A stretch of 50,447 bases of DNA from Pararhodobacter zhoushanensis (GTDB lineage Bacteria; Pseudomonadota; Alphaproteobacteria; Rhodobacterales; Rhodobacteraceae): NCBI RefSeq assembly GCF_003990445.1, contig NZ_REEZ01000018.1, forward strand, positions 1-50,447. Reading direction: 5' to 3'. Below are positions 28,718 to 37,374 of the stretch, in pieces (the first letter of the stretch is position 1; each line of letters starts with the position of its first letter). Made by a program: the position numbers and the translations under genes. The notes beneath the pieces were generated by a model. That model was not told where the DNA came from. It made no database searches and saw only the letters and a program-made list of their open reading frames with translations.

Positions 28718-29074
28718 ATGGCCCAGACGGTCGAACTTTTGGTCTGCGTGACCTGCAAACGCGAGGGGATGGACCCCGAGGCCACGCGCCCCGGCCAGCT
28801 GCTGGCCGATGCCCTGGCGGGTCAGTTGCCCGAGGGCATCACCCTGCGCCAGACCGAGTGTCTGTCCAACTGCACCCGTGGCTGCACCGTCGCCCTGCGC
28901 GCGCCTGGCCGGTGGACCTATATCTACGGCAATCTCGCGCCCGAACAGGCCGCCACCGTCGCCGAAGGTGCCGCCAAGTACCACGCCAGCGCTGACGGGT
29001 TGGTGCCCTGGCGCGAGCGCCCCGAGCATTTCCGCAAGAACTGCATTGCCCGAATCCCCCCTCTGGAGGCCTGA
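28718..29074 (+). CDS. DUF1636 family protein (copy 1)
   Basis: 118-residue cytoplasmic protein beginning MAQTVELLVCVTCKREG. Five conserved-looking cysteines: C10 and C13 (CxxC), C48 and C52 (CLSNC), and C56 (RGC). The spacing suggests a metal site or a thioredoxin-fold [2Fe-2S] cluster; the family is annotated as predicted metal-binding and often accompanies B12 genes. The ATG at 28718 is chosen over the adjacent one at 28715 and an ATG at 28682 because AAAGGAG lies just upstream. It is the first gene under riboswitch 1 and ends one base before the cobW start. Its role is unknown; see also the second copy at 41773. Confidence 0.88.
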   Translation: MAQTVELLVCVTCKREGMDPEATRPGQLLADALAGQLPEGITLRQTECLSNCTRGCTVALRAPGRWTYIYGNLAPEQAATVAEGAAKYHASADGLVPWRERPEHFRKNCIARIPPLEA

Positions 29075-30112
29075 ATGTCCACGCTGAACAAAACCCCCGT
29101 CACCGTCATCACCGGCTTTCTCGGGTCAGGCAAAACCACGCTGATTTCGCATCTGATCCGCAACGCGGGCGGTCTGCGTCTGGCCGTCGTGGTCAATGAA
29201 TTCGGCACTTTGGGCGTCGATGGCGAGATCCTGAAATCCTGCGCGATCCCCGATTGCCCGGCGGAAAACATCGTCGAGCTGTCGAATGGCTGCATCTGCT
29301 GCACCGTCGCCGATGACTTCGTGCCCACGGTCGAGGCCCTGCTGGCCATGACCCCGCCGCCCGATCACATCCTGATCGAGACCTCAGGTCTGGCCTTGCC
29401 CAAGCCTCTGCTGAAAGCCTTCGACTGGCCTGCGATCCGTTCGCGCATCACGGTGGACGGCGTGATCGCGCTGGCCGATGCCGAGGCTGTTGCCGCCGGC
29501 CGCTTCGCCCCCGATCTGGCCGCCGTTGAGGCCCAGCGCGCCGCCGATGACAGCATCGACCATGAGACCCCGCTCAGCGAGGTGTTCGAGGATCAGATCT
29601 CCTGCGCCGATGTGATCCTGCTAACCAAAGCCGATCTGGCCGGTCCCGAAGGCGTCGCCAAGGCCCGCGCCGTGATTGCCGCCGAGGCCCCGCGCCCGCT
29701 GCCGGTGGTCGAGGTGACCGAAGGCATCGTCGATGCTCGGGTCATTCTGGGCCTCAATGCCGCCGCCGAGGATGATCTGGCCGCCCGCCCCTCGCACCAC
29801 GACGGCCATGACGACCACGAGCATGACGATTTCGACACCGTTGTGGTGGAGATGGGCGAGATTGCCGATTTGCCCGCGCTGGCCGTGAAGATCGAAGCGA
29901 TGGCCCGCGATCTCGATATCCTGCGGGTGAAAGGCTACGTCGCCGTCGCCGGCAAGCCGATGCGCGCGCTGGTGCAGGCGGTCGGCGCGCGGGTGCGTCA
30001 TCAGTTCGACCGCCCGTGGAAAGCCGGAGAGCCGCGCGTCACGCAGCTGGTGGTCATCGCCGAGCATGACCGCATCGACGCCGCTGCCATCAAGGCCGCG
30101 CTGGGGGTCTGA
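29075..30112 (+). CDS. cobW: CobW family GTP-binding metallochaperone
   Basis: G3E-family P-loop GTPase, 345 residues. Walker A GFLGSGKTT (14-22), NEFGTLGVDG (41-50), the metal-binding CxCC motif GCICC (72-76), SKAD-like TKADL (about 188), and a histidine/aspartate-rich loop (about 240-255) suited to metal binding. CobW is thought to deliver Co2+ to the cobaltochelatase CobN. Its start touches the DUF1636 stop and it ends seven bases before the cobN ATG, so all three are read from one message under riboswitch 1. Confidence 0.95.
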   Translation: MSTLNKTPVTVITGFLGSGKTTLISHLIRNAGGLRLAVVVNEFGTLGVDGEILKSCAIPDCPAENIVELSNGCICCTVADDFVPTVEALLAMTPPPDHILIETSGLALPKPLLKAFDWPAIRSRITVDGVIALADAEAVAAGRFAPDLAAVEAQRAADDSIDHETPLSEVFEDQISCADVILLTKADLAGPEGVAKARAVIAAEAPRPLPVVEVTEGIVDARVILGLNAAAEDDLAARPSHHDGHDDHEHDDFDTVVVEMGEIADLPALAVKIEAMARDLDILRVKGYVAVAGKPMRALVQAVGARVRHQFDRPWKAGEPRVTQLVVIAEHDRIDAAAIKAALGV

Positions 30113-30119
30113 CACCGCG

Positions 30120-33100
30120 ATGCACGTCATCTTCCGCGAAAGTCACGGGCTGGAGGAAAGCGCCACGCCGCAGGATCTGGGCCAGACGCCCGCAGATCTT
30201 GTGGTGCTGTCGTTTTCGGACTCTGACCTTGGCGCTTTCGCGGCGGGGTGGCGGCGTGCCGCAGGGGCGTTGCCGTCGCTGCGGCTGGCCAATCTGGCGG
30301 CGCTCAAGCATCCGCTCTCGGTCGATACCTATGTCGAGAGCACCTTGCAGGGGGCAAAGGGCATCCTGATCCGTCTGATCGGGGGCGTGCCCTATTGGTC
30401 CTACGGGTTGCAGCAAGTGCAGGCGCTGGCATCGCGCCACGGCATCGCGCTGGCCGTGCTGCCCGCCGATGGCCGCCCCGATCCGCGTCTGGATGAGATC
30501 AGCACGCTGCCGGTCTCGACCCTGCGCCGGTTGCAGCACCTATGCGATCAGGGCGGCGCGGTGGCCGCGCAGGCCGCCTTGCAGCAATTCGCGCTGGCCT
30601 GCGGGCTTTATGCGCCCCCGGTGCGCGGCGTTCGTGCGCTGCCCGAGGTTGGCGGCTGGACCCCGCAGGGCCTGCACTGCCCCGCCGCGCTGTCCTTCGG
30701 CACCCGCCCGCGCATCGTCCTGACCTTCTACCGCGCCTATCTGACCGCCGCCGATACCGAGCCGTTAGAGGCCATCGCGCAGGCGTTCGACGCGCAGGGC
30801 TATGACGTCATCGGCCTGTTCGCGCCGTCCCTCAAAGCCCCGCAAGCGCGCGGCTGGCTGGCGCGCTGGGTCAAGGCGCTCGCCCCGGTCGCGGTGATCA
30901 ACGCCACCGCCTTCAGCGCGCAGGGCGAAGGCGGCACGCCGCTCGAGGCCGCCGGGGTGCCGGTGTTTCAGGTCGCCCTCGCCACCAACCCGCGTCAGGG
31001 TTGGGAGAGCGGCGAACGCGGTCTGTCCCCCGCCGATCTGGCCATGCATGTCGTGCTGCCCGAGGTGGACGGGCGCCTCTTCGGCAGCGTCGTCAGCTTC
31101 AAGGACGCCACCGACCCCGACCCCGATCTGCAGTTCGCCCGCGTCCAGCACCGCGCCGACGCCCCGCGCATCGCGGCGCTGGTGGCGCGTGTCACCGGCT
31201 GGATCGCGCTGGGCCAGACCGCGCCTGCGCAGCGCCGCACTGCGCTGGTGCTCAGCACCTATCCCGGCAAGGGCTGGCAGATGGCGCATGCGGTCGGCCT
31301 CGACGCGCTTGAGAGCACGCGCGCAATCCTGCAAGACCTCAGCGCGCAGGGCTACGCCATCGACGCCGCCGATCCGCAAACCCTCGAAACCGCCCGCATC
31401 GAGTGGTCGCTGTTCGACTACCGCCTCGCGCTGGCCCGCCTGCCGCAAAAGCTGCAAGAGGCGATCCATCTGGCCTGGGGCGACCCCGATGAGGACGACA
31501 GCCTGATCGACGGCGCCTTCCACTTCGCGGCGATCCGCGCCGGCAATGCCCTGATCGCCCTGCAACCCGAGCGCGGCGTGGTCACCGCCCGCGACGCCGA
31601 TTACCACGATGTCGCACGCGTGCCGCGCCACGCCTATGTCGCCTTTTACCTCTGGCTCAAACAGCAGGCCGACGCGCTGGTGCATATCGGCGCGCATGGC
31701 ACGCTGGAATGGTTGCCGGGCAAATCCGTCGCCCTGTCCGACGCTTGCTGGCCCGAGGCGCTGACCCGTGGCCTGCCGGTGATCTACCCCTTCATCGTCA
31801 ACGACCCCGGCGAGGCCGCGCAGGCCAAGCGCCGCATCGGTGCCGTGACGCTGGGCCATGTCCCGCCGCCGATGGCCGTGGCGCAGCAGGGTGCGGGGAT
31901 GGCGCAACTGGAGGCGCTGCTCGATGAGTTCTCCAACGCCGATGGCCTCGACCCCGCCCGCCGCGACCGGCTGCAATCAAGCATCCGCACCGAGGCGCAG
32001 GCGCTGGGGCTTGAGGACGAGCTGGGCCTGACCCGCGCCACCTCGCTGGCCGAGGCGATCACGCGCATCGACCGCTTCGTCTGCGACGTCAAGGAAAGCC
32101 AGTTCGGCGAGGGACTGCATATCTTCGGCACCGGCGAGCATGGCGCGGCGGAACGCGAAGGCCTGCATGCCGCGCTCAGCGGCCGCTTCGTGCCCCCCGG
32201 CCCCTCGGGCAGCCCGTGGCGCGGGCGCAAGGACGTGCTGCCGACCGGGCGCAACCTGTTCACCACCGACCCCCGCGCCGTGCCCACCCGCGCCGCCTAT
32301 GCGCAGGGCGTGACGCTGGCCGAGGAGCTGGTGCGCCGCCATCTGCAGGACCACGGCGACTATCCGCACGGGCTGGTGGTGGATCTGTGGGGGTCCGCGA
32401 CGATGCGCACCGCCGGTGAAGAATTCGCCATGGCCCTGCATCTTCTGGGCGTGAAGCCGGTGTGGGATGAGGGCTCGGGCCGCGTCAATGGCGTGGAAAT
32501 CCTGCCGATCGCCGAACTGGACCGCCCCCGGCTGGACGTCACCCTGCGCGTCTCGGGCCTGTTTCGTGATGTGTTCCCCGACCTCTCGGCGCTCTACGGT
32601 CAGGCGATCCGCGCCTTGGCCGCGCGCGACGAAGCCCCCGACTGGAACCCCTACGCCGGGCGCGAAGACCTTGCCCGCGTCTACGGCCCCGCGCCCGGCA
32701 CCTATGGGCTGGGCATGGGCGAAACGCCCGACACCTACACCGACGAGGCACGCCAAGCAGCGGGCGAGGCATGGCTCAAGGCCTCATCCCACGCGCTCGA
32801 CGGCAGCGACAGTACCGGCATCGCCACCCGCGTCGCGCAGGCGGATGCCTTTGTCCACCTGCAAGACCTGCCCGAAACCGACCTGCTGCTTGCCGCAGAC
32901 TATGCCGCCCATGAGGCCGGTTTCGCCGCAGCACAAGCGATCACCGGCGGCAGCGCTTCGCTCTACCACCTCGACGCCCGCGACCCGGCCAACCCCCGCG
33001 CGCGCAGCCTGACCGAGGAAATCGCCCGCGTCGTGCGCGCCCGTGCCGCCAACCCCGTTTGGGTGGACGGCATGATGAACCACGGCTTTCGCGGCGGGGC

Positions 33101-33344
33101 CGAGATCGCCGCGACGCTCGACCACCTCGGCGCTTTCGCCCATCTCGCCGCTGCCGTGCCGCCGCAGTTGATCGACATCTACCACGAGGCGACTCTGGGC
33201 CGCGAAGACGTGCGCGCCTTCCTGCAAGCCGAGAACCCGCAGGCGCTGGCCGCGATGGAGGCCCGCTTTGCCGCCTTGCATGCAGCGGGCCTGTGGGTCA
33301 CACGCAGGAACTCGATTCTGGCGGGGCTGACCCATGAGCTATGA
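30120..33344 (+). CDS. cobN: Cobaltochelatase subunit CobN
   Basis: Large subunit of the ATP-dependent aerobic cobaltochelatase (with CobS and CobT, not in this window), which inserts Co2+ into hydrogenobyrinic acid a,c-diamide. 1074 residues of the CobN/BchH superfamily, with LVLSTYPGKGWQMAHAVGLD, QADALVHIGAHGTLEWLPGK and DLWGSATMRTAGEEFAMALH, and the C-terminal WVDGMMNHGFRGGAEIAATL. It is shorter than the Pseudomonas denitrificans protein of about 1275 residues. The start at 30120 begins MHVIFRESHGLEES; the earlier frame overlaps cobW. Its last codons overlap the cobG start by 11 bases. Confidence 0.96.
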   Translation: MHVIFRESHGLEESATPQDLGQTPADLVVLSFSDSDLGAFAAGWRRAAGALPSLRLANLAALKHPLSVDTYVESTLQGAKGILIRLIGGVPYWSYGLQQVQALASRHGIALAVLPADGRPDPRLDEISTLPVSTLRRLQHLCDQGGAVAAQAALQQFALACGLYAPPVRGVRALPEVGGWTPQGLHCPAALSFGTRPRIVLTFYRAYLTAADTEPLEAIAQAFDAQGYDVIGLFAPSLKAPQARGWLARWVKALAPVAVINATAFSAQGEGGTPLEAAGVPVFQVALATNPRQGWESGERGLSPADLAMHVVLPEVDGRLFGSVVSFKDATDPDPDLQFARVQHRADAPRIAALVARVTGWIALGQTAPAQRRTALVLSTYPGKGWQMAHAVGLDALESTRAILQDLSAQGYAIDAADPQTLETARIEWSLFDYRLALARLPQKLQEAIHLAWGDPDEDDSLIDGAFHFAAIRAGNALIALQPERGVVTARDADYHDVARVPRHAYVAFYLWLKQQADALVHIGAHGTLEWLPGKSVALSDACWPEALTRGLPVIYPFIVNDPGEAAQAKRRIGAVTLGHVPPPMAVAQQGAGMAQLEALLDEFSNADGLDPARRDRLQSSIRTEAQALGLEDELGLTRATSLAEAITRIDRFVCDVKESQFGEGLHIFGTGEHGAAEREGLHAALSGRFVPPGPSGSPWRGRKDVLPTGRNLFTTDPRAVPTRAAYAQGVTLAEELVRRHLQDHGDYPHGLVVDLWGSATMRTAGEEFAMALHLLGVKPVWDEGSGRVNGVEILPIAELDRPRLDVTLRVSGLFRDVFPDLSALYGQAIRALAARDEAPDWNPYAGREDLARVYGPAPGTYGLGMGETPDTYTDEARQAAGEAWLKASSHALDGSDSTGIATRVAQADAFVHLQDLPETDLLLAADYAAHEAGFAAAQAITGGSASLYHLDARDPANPRARSLTEEIARVVRARAANPVWVDGMMNHGFRGGAEIAATLDHLGAFAHLAAAVPPQLIDIYHEATLGREDVRAFLQAENPQALAAMEARFAALHAAGLWVTRRNSILAGLTHEL

Positions 33345-34461
33345 CATCAAAGGCTGGTGCCCGGGCGCGCATCGCCCGATGATGTCGGGCGATGGCTATG
33401 TCGTGCGCGTGCGCCCCCGGCTGGGGGAATTCTCCTTGGCTCAGGCGTTGGGCCTGTGCGCGGCAGCTGAAACCCACGGTGCGGGGCTGCTCGACATCAC
33501 CAACCGCGCGAATGTGCAGATCCGGGGCGTGAGTGAGGCCGCATGGCCCGCGCTGATGGCGGCGCTTGAAGTGCTGGGCCTGCTCGACGCCGATGCCGAC
33601 ACCGAGACCCGCCGCAACATCGTCGTGAACCCCACATGGGCCGCGCAGGATGACACCCACCGTCTGACGCTGGAATTGCTCGACCGGCTGGCCGAGCTGC
33701 CGGTCCTGCCGCCCAAGATGGGCTTCGCCATCGACGCAGGCGCTGGCCCGGTGCTAGGCGACACCTCCGCCGATTTCCGCATCGAGCGCGGCAGCGATCG
33801 CCGCCTGATCCTGCGCGCAGATGGCCGCACGCTGGGCATCCCCCTGACGCCGGGCACCGAGATCGACATGCTGATCCGCCTGTGCCACTGGTTCGTCGAC
33901 AGCGGCGGCACGCAAGCCGGGCGCATGGCCCGCCACAGCGCCGCCCTCCCCGACTGGGCCGAAGGCACCCTGGCCCCCGCCCCCCGCCGCGAGCAGCTGC
34001 GCCCCGGCCCGCACGCTCTGGGCGCGGTGCAAGGCTGCGCTTTTGGTCAGATCCGCGCCGCCGATCTGGCGCGCGCACTCACCGACTCAAAAGCCACTGC
34101 CCTGCGCCTCACACCGTGGCGCGCGCTTCTGCTGCTGAACGCCACCCCCGGCCCCCAAGCCGGTCTCAGCTGGTCGCCCGACGCGCCCGAGCTGCGCGTC
34201 GATGCCTGCCCCGGCGCGCCCTTCTGCCCGCAGGCCAGCGTCGAAACCCGCGCTCTGGCGCTTGCGCTGGCCCCCCATGTCACCAATCGCCTGCACGTCA
34301 GCGGCTGCGCCAAGGGCTGCGCCTGCCCCGGCCCCGCCGATCTGGTGCTGACCGGCGAGAACGGCCGCTATTCCCTTGCCACCCACGCCCGCGCCGGGGA
34401 TACCCCCGTGCTCAAAGACCTCAGCGCCGCGCAGGTGCTCGCCCATTTCGGAGCCGTCTGA
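33334..34461 (+). CDS. cobG: Precorrin-3B synthase
   Basis: Iron-sulfur/heme-type monooxygenase that hydroxylates precorrin-3A to precorrin-3B, the O2-requiring step preceding ring contraction. 375 residues of the nitrite/sulfite reductase ferredoxin-like family, starting MSYDIKGWCPGAHRPM. Ligands for a [4Fe-4S] cluster are in ACPGAPFCPQAS and SGCAKGCACPGP near the C-terminus. Use of CobG, rather than the flavoprotein CobZ of Rhodobacter capsulatus, defines this variant of the pathway. Start overlaps the cobN stop. Confidence 0.93.
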   Translation: MSYDIKGWCPGAHRPMMSGDGYVVRVRPRLGEFSLAQALGLCAAAETHGAGLLDITNRANVQIRGVSEAAWPALMAALEVLGLLDADADTETRRNIVVNPTWAAQDDTHRLTLELLDRLAELPVLPPKMGFAIDAGAGPVLGDTSADFRIERGSDRRLILRADGRTLGIPLTPGTEIDMLIRLCHWFVDSGGTQAGRMARHSAALPDWAEGTLAPAPRREQLRPGPHALGAVQGCAFGQIRAADLARALTDSKATALRLTPWRALLLLNATPGPQAGLSWSPDAPELRVDACPGAPFCPQASVETRALALALAPHVTNRLHVSGCAKGCACPGPADLVLTGENGRYSLATHARAGDTPVLKDLSAAQVLAHFGAV

Positions 34462-35091
34462 ATGACTTACACCTATGAAACCGACGGGGCCGCGATCTAT
34501 CTGCAGTCCTTTGCCATGATCCGGGCCGAGGCCGATCTGAGCGCCTTTGACGCAGATCACGAACAAATCGCCGTGCGCATGATCCATGCTGCCGGGATGG
34601 TGGGGTTGGAGAAGTTCATCCGCTTCTCGCCCGGTTTCGCGCAGGCCGCGCGCGCAGCCCTTGAGGCCGGTGCACCGATCCTGTGCGACGCGCGGATGGT
34701 GTCCGAAGGCGTCACCCGCCCCCGCCTGCCCGCCGACAATGCAGTGATCTGCACGCTGCAAGACCCGCGCGTGCCCGGCATGGCGAAGGAAATGAGCAAC
34801 ACCCGCTCGGCGGCGGCGCTGGAACTGTGGCGCCCGCATCTTGAGGGCGCGGTTGTCGCCATCGGCAACGCACCCACCGCGCTGTTCCACCTGCTCAACA
34901 TGCTGCAAGATCCGGCCTGCCCGCGCCCCGCCGCGATCATCGGTTGCCCGGTCGGCTTTGTCGGCGCGATGGAGAGCAAGGACGCGCTCTGGGCCGATCA
35001 GCCGGTGCCGTGCTGCATCGTGCAGGGGCGTCTGGGGGGATCGGCGATCACCGTCGCCGCGATCAACGCCATCGCGAGCCGCAAGGAATGA
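34462..35091 (+). CDS. cobH: Precorrin-8X methylmutase
   Basis: Moves the methyl group from C11 to C12 in precorrin-8X to give hydrogenobyrinic acid. 209 residues; the catalytic histidine is His42 in VRMIHAAGMVGL. Further family regions are LCDARMVSEGVT and IIGCPVGFVGAMESKDAL. The ATG immediately follows the cobG stop and the gene ends overlapping the cobI start by four bases (ATGA). Confidence 0.96.
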   Translation: MTYTYETDGAAIYLQSFAMIRAEADLSAFDADHEQIAVRMIHAAGMVGLEKFIRFSPGFAQAARAALEAGAPILCDARMVSEGVTRPRLPADNAVICTLQDPRVPGMAKEMSNTRSAAALELWRPHLEGAVVAIGNAPTALFHLLNMLQDPACPRPAAIIGCPVGFVGAMESKDALWADQPVPCCIVQGRLGGSAITVAAINAIASRKE

Positions 35092-35810
35092 CGGCGGGTA
35101 CGATTCACGGCGTCGGCCTTGGCCCCGGCTCGCCCGATCTGATGAGCGTGCGCGCCGACCGACTGGTCCGCAACGCCCGCCACGTCGCCTATTTCCGCAA
35201 GGCGGGCAAACCGGGACAGGCGCGGCGCATCGTCGAGGGGATGCTGCGCGCGGATGTGACCGAATACCCGATGGACTACCCGGTAACCACCGAGATCCCG
35301 CTCAGCGATCCCCGCTACGCCGAAACCCTTGCCGCCTTCTACGAAGACGTCGCCGCGCCGCTGCGCGCGCTGGCTGAACGCGGAGAGGATGTCGTGGTGC
35401 TGGCCGAAGGCGATCCGTTCTTCTACGGCTCGTTCATGCATCTCTACACCCGCCTGCGCCCGCATGTGCCCGTCACCGTCGTGCCCGGCATCACCGGCAT
35501 GTCGGCGGCGTGGTCGGCGACCGGCACGCCGATCACCTGGGGCGATGACGTGATGACCGTGGTCCCCGCGACCCTGCGGGAGGCTGCGCTGACCGCGCGG
35601 ATCGCCTCGACCGATGCGCTGGTGGTGATGAAGATCGGCCAGAACCTGAGCAAACTGAAACGCGCGACCGAGCAGGCGGGGCGGATGGCCGATGCCTGGC
35701 TGGTCGAATACGCCGCCATGCCCGATCAGCGGGTCGTGCCGCTGGCCGAGGTCGAAACCGCGCCCTATTTCTCGATCGCGCTGATCCACGGACAGGGGCG
35801 GCGGCCATGA
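35088..35810 (+). CDS. cobI: Precorrin-2 C20-methyltransferase
   Basis: SAM-dependent methylation of precorrin-2 at C20 to precorrin-3A. 240 residues of the tetrapyrrole methylase fold: HGVGLGPGSPDLMSVRA at the N-terminus, LAEGDPFFYGSFMHLYTR (about 101-118) and VPGITGMSAAWSATGTPI. An upstream frame within cobH is rejected because ATG 35088 begins the fold and overlaps the cobH stop. Its end overlaps cobJ by four bases. Confidence 0.95.
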   Translation: MTAGTIHGVGLGPGSPDLMSVRADRLVRNARHVAYFRKAGKPGQARRIVEGMLRADVTEYPMDYPVTTEIPLSDPRYAETLAAFYEDVAAPLRALAERGEDVVVLAEGDPFFYGSFMHLYTRLRPHVPVTVVPGITGMSAAWSATGTPITWGDDVMTVVPATLREAALTARIASTDALVVMKIGQNLSKLKRATEQAGRMADAWLVEYAAMPDQRVVPLAEVETAPYFSIALIHGQGRRP

Positions 35811-36553
35811 GCGGCTGGGTTGTCATTGCCGGGCTGGGACCGGGGAATGAAGCGATGGTCACGCCCGAAGTGCACGACGCGCTGGACGCCGCGACCGATG
35901 TTGTCGGCTACATCCCCTATGTCGCCCGCGTTGCGCCCCGCGAGGGGCTGACGCTGCACGCCTCGGACAACCGGGTCGAGCTGGACCGCTCGCGCCACGC
36001 GCTGGAGATGGCGGCGGCGGGGAAGAGGGTGGTGGTGGTCTCGTCGGGCGATCCCGGCGTGTTCGCGATGGCCTCGGCGGTGTTCGAGGCGCTGGAGGCC
36101 GGGCCTGCCGACTGGCGCGCGCTGGAGATCCGCGTCCTGCCAGGCATCACCGCGATGCTGGCCGCCGCGGCAGCAGCGGGCGCACCGCTGGGCCATGATT
36201 TCTGCGCGATCAATCTGAGCGATAACCTGAAGCCCTGGGCGCTGATCGAGAAACGCCTGCGGCTGGCGGCCGAGGCCGACTTTGCCATGGCCTTTTACAA
36301 CCCCCGCTCGAAATCCCGACCTGAGGGGTTCGCACGCACGCTGGACATCTTGCGTGACGCCTGCCGGGACGCCCGCCCGATCTTGTTCGCCCGCGCCGTA
36401 TCGACGCCCGAGCAATCCCTGCGCATCGTGCCGTTGACCGAGGCCACGCCCGAAATGGCCGATATGCGCACGATGGTGATTGTCGGATCATCGACCACAC
36501 GGATCATCGACACGCCGCGCGGGCCGATCCTGTATACCCCGAGGTCGGTGTGA
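35807..36553 (+). CDS. cobJ: Precorrin-3B C17-methyltransferase
   Basis: Methylates C17 of precorrin-3B and promotes ring contraction to precorrin-4. 248 residues, tetrapyrrole methylase fold: IAGLGPGNEAMVTPEV, VVVVSSGDPGVFAMASAVF and LPGITAMLAAAAAAGAPLGH, followed by AFYNPRSKSRPEGF, which is typical of CobJ/CbiH. It is the last plus-strand gene of this transcript; palindromic element C and cobK on the other strand follow. Confidence 0.95.
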   Translation: MSGWVVIAGLGPGNEAMVTPEVHDALDAATDVVGYIPYVARVAPREGLTLHASDNRVELDRSRHALEMAAAGKRVVVVSSGDPGVFAMASAVFEALEAGPADWRALEIRVLPGITAMLAAAAAAGAPLGHDFCAINLSDNLKPWALIEKRLRLAAEADFAMAFYNPRSKSRPEGFARTLDILRDACRDARPILFARAVSTPEQSLRIVPLTEATPEMADMRTMVIVGSSTTRIIDTPRGPILYTPRSV

Positions 36554-36560
36554 ACCGCCG

Positions 36561-36640
36561 GGCCGGGCAAGGGGGGCCTTCTGCCCCCCTCGGGCCGTTC
36601 CGGCCCTTCACCCCCCGAGGATATTTTGGGCATAAAGTTG
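36561..36640. repeat. Palindromic intergenic element, copy C (half element)
   Basis: GGGCAAGGGGGG...CCCCCC hairpin (36571-36589), GGGCCG/CGGCCC hairpin (36592-36606), CACCCCCCGAGGATATTTT (36609-36627) and GCATAAAGTT (36630-36639). These match the left half of copies A and B, but the central GTTAAC repeats and right arm are absent: the cobK stop codon comes directly after. It lies between convergent cobJ and cobK and may terminate cobJ transcription. Confidence 0.75.
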
Positions 36641-36642
36641 TG

Positions 36643-37374
36643 TCAGGCGGTCAGCCAGTTGAGGACCGTTGCGATGTCATGAGTTTCGTGGCGCGGCGGC
36701 AAGGCAGGGCGGTCGATCATCAGGACCGGGAGATTGAGCGCGCGGGCGGCTTCGAGTTTCGAGACCGAGCCGGTGCCGCCGGCATTCTTGGACACGACAA
36801 GGTCGATGGCATGGTCGCGCATCAGCTGTTCGTCGGCTTGGGCGCTGAACGGGCCTCGGTCCACGACGATGGTGTGACGGGGCAGCGGCGGTGTTTCGCC
36901 CGGCTCATCGACCAGACGCAGCAGGTAGTGGTGCTGGGGCTGGGGCGCGAACTCGGCCAGATGCATGCGGCCGATAGCCAGCATGACGTTTTGCGGCGGC
37001 CCGCTGAGCGCCGCGACCGCCGCCGCCATATCCGGCACGCGCTGCCAGCGGTCCCCGGGACCGGGCTGCCACGCCGGGCGGGTCAGCGCGATCAGCGGCA
37101 CGCCGGTTTGCGCGCAGGCCTGCACCGCGTTGCCGCTCATCTGCGCGGCGAAGGGATGGGTAGCGTCGACCACATGGGTGATGGCAGTGTCGTGCAGATA
37201 GGCGATCAGGCCCGGCACCCCGCCAAAGCCGCCGATGCGCACCGGGATCGGCTGCGGTTTGGGCCGCTCGACCCTGCCCATGTAGGACAGCACCGCGTCA
37301 TGGCCCGCGTCGGCCAGCGCGCGGGCAAGGGCGCTGGCCTCGGTCGTGCCCCCAAGGACGAGGATTTTCGGCAT
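36643..37374 (-). CDS. cobK: Precorrin-6A reductase
   Basis: NADPH-dependent reduction of precorrin-6A to precorrin-6B. 243 residues, starting [20 protein letters not shown], a nucleotide-binding loop; then VVDATHPFAAQMSGNAV, RGPFSAQADEQLM and SKNAGGTGSVSKLEAARAL, all family-typical. The longer in-frame stretch up to 38763 is antisense to cobL and not real. The start codon shares the CATG at 37372-37375 with the start of divergent cobL, so cobK must be read from a promoter inside cobL. Confidence 0.95.
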   Translation of the reverse strand: MPKILVLGGTTEASALARALADAGHDAVLSYMGRVERPKPQPIPVRIGGFGGVPGLIAYLHDTAITHVVDATHPFAAQMSGNAVQACAQTGVPLIALTRPAWQPGPGDRWQRVPDMAAAVAALSGPPQNVMLAIGRMHLAEFAPQPQHHYLLRLVDEPGETPPLPRHTIVVDRGPFSAQADEQLMRDHAIDLVVSKNAGGTGSVSKLEAARALNLPVLMIDRPALPPRHETHDIATVLNWLTA

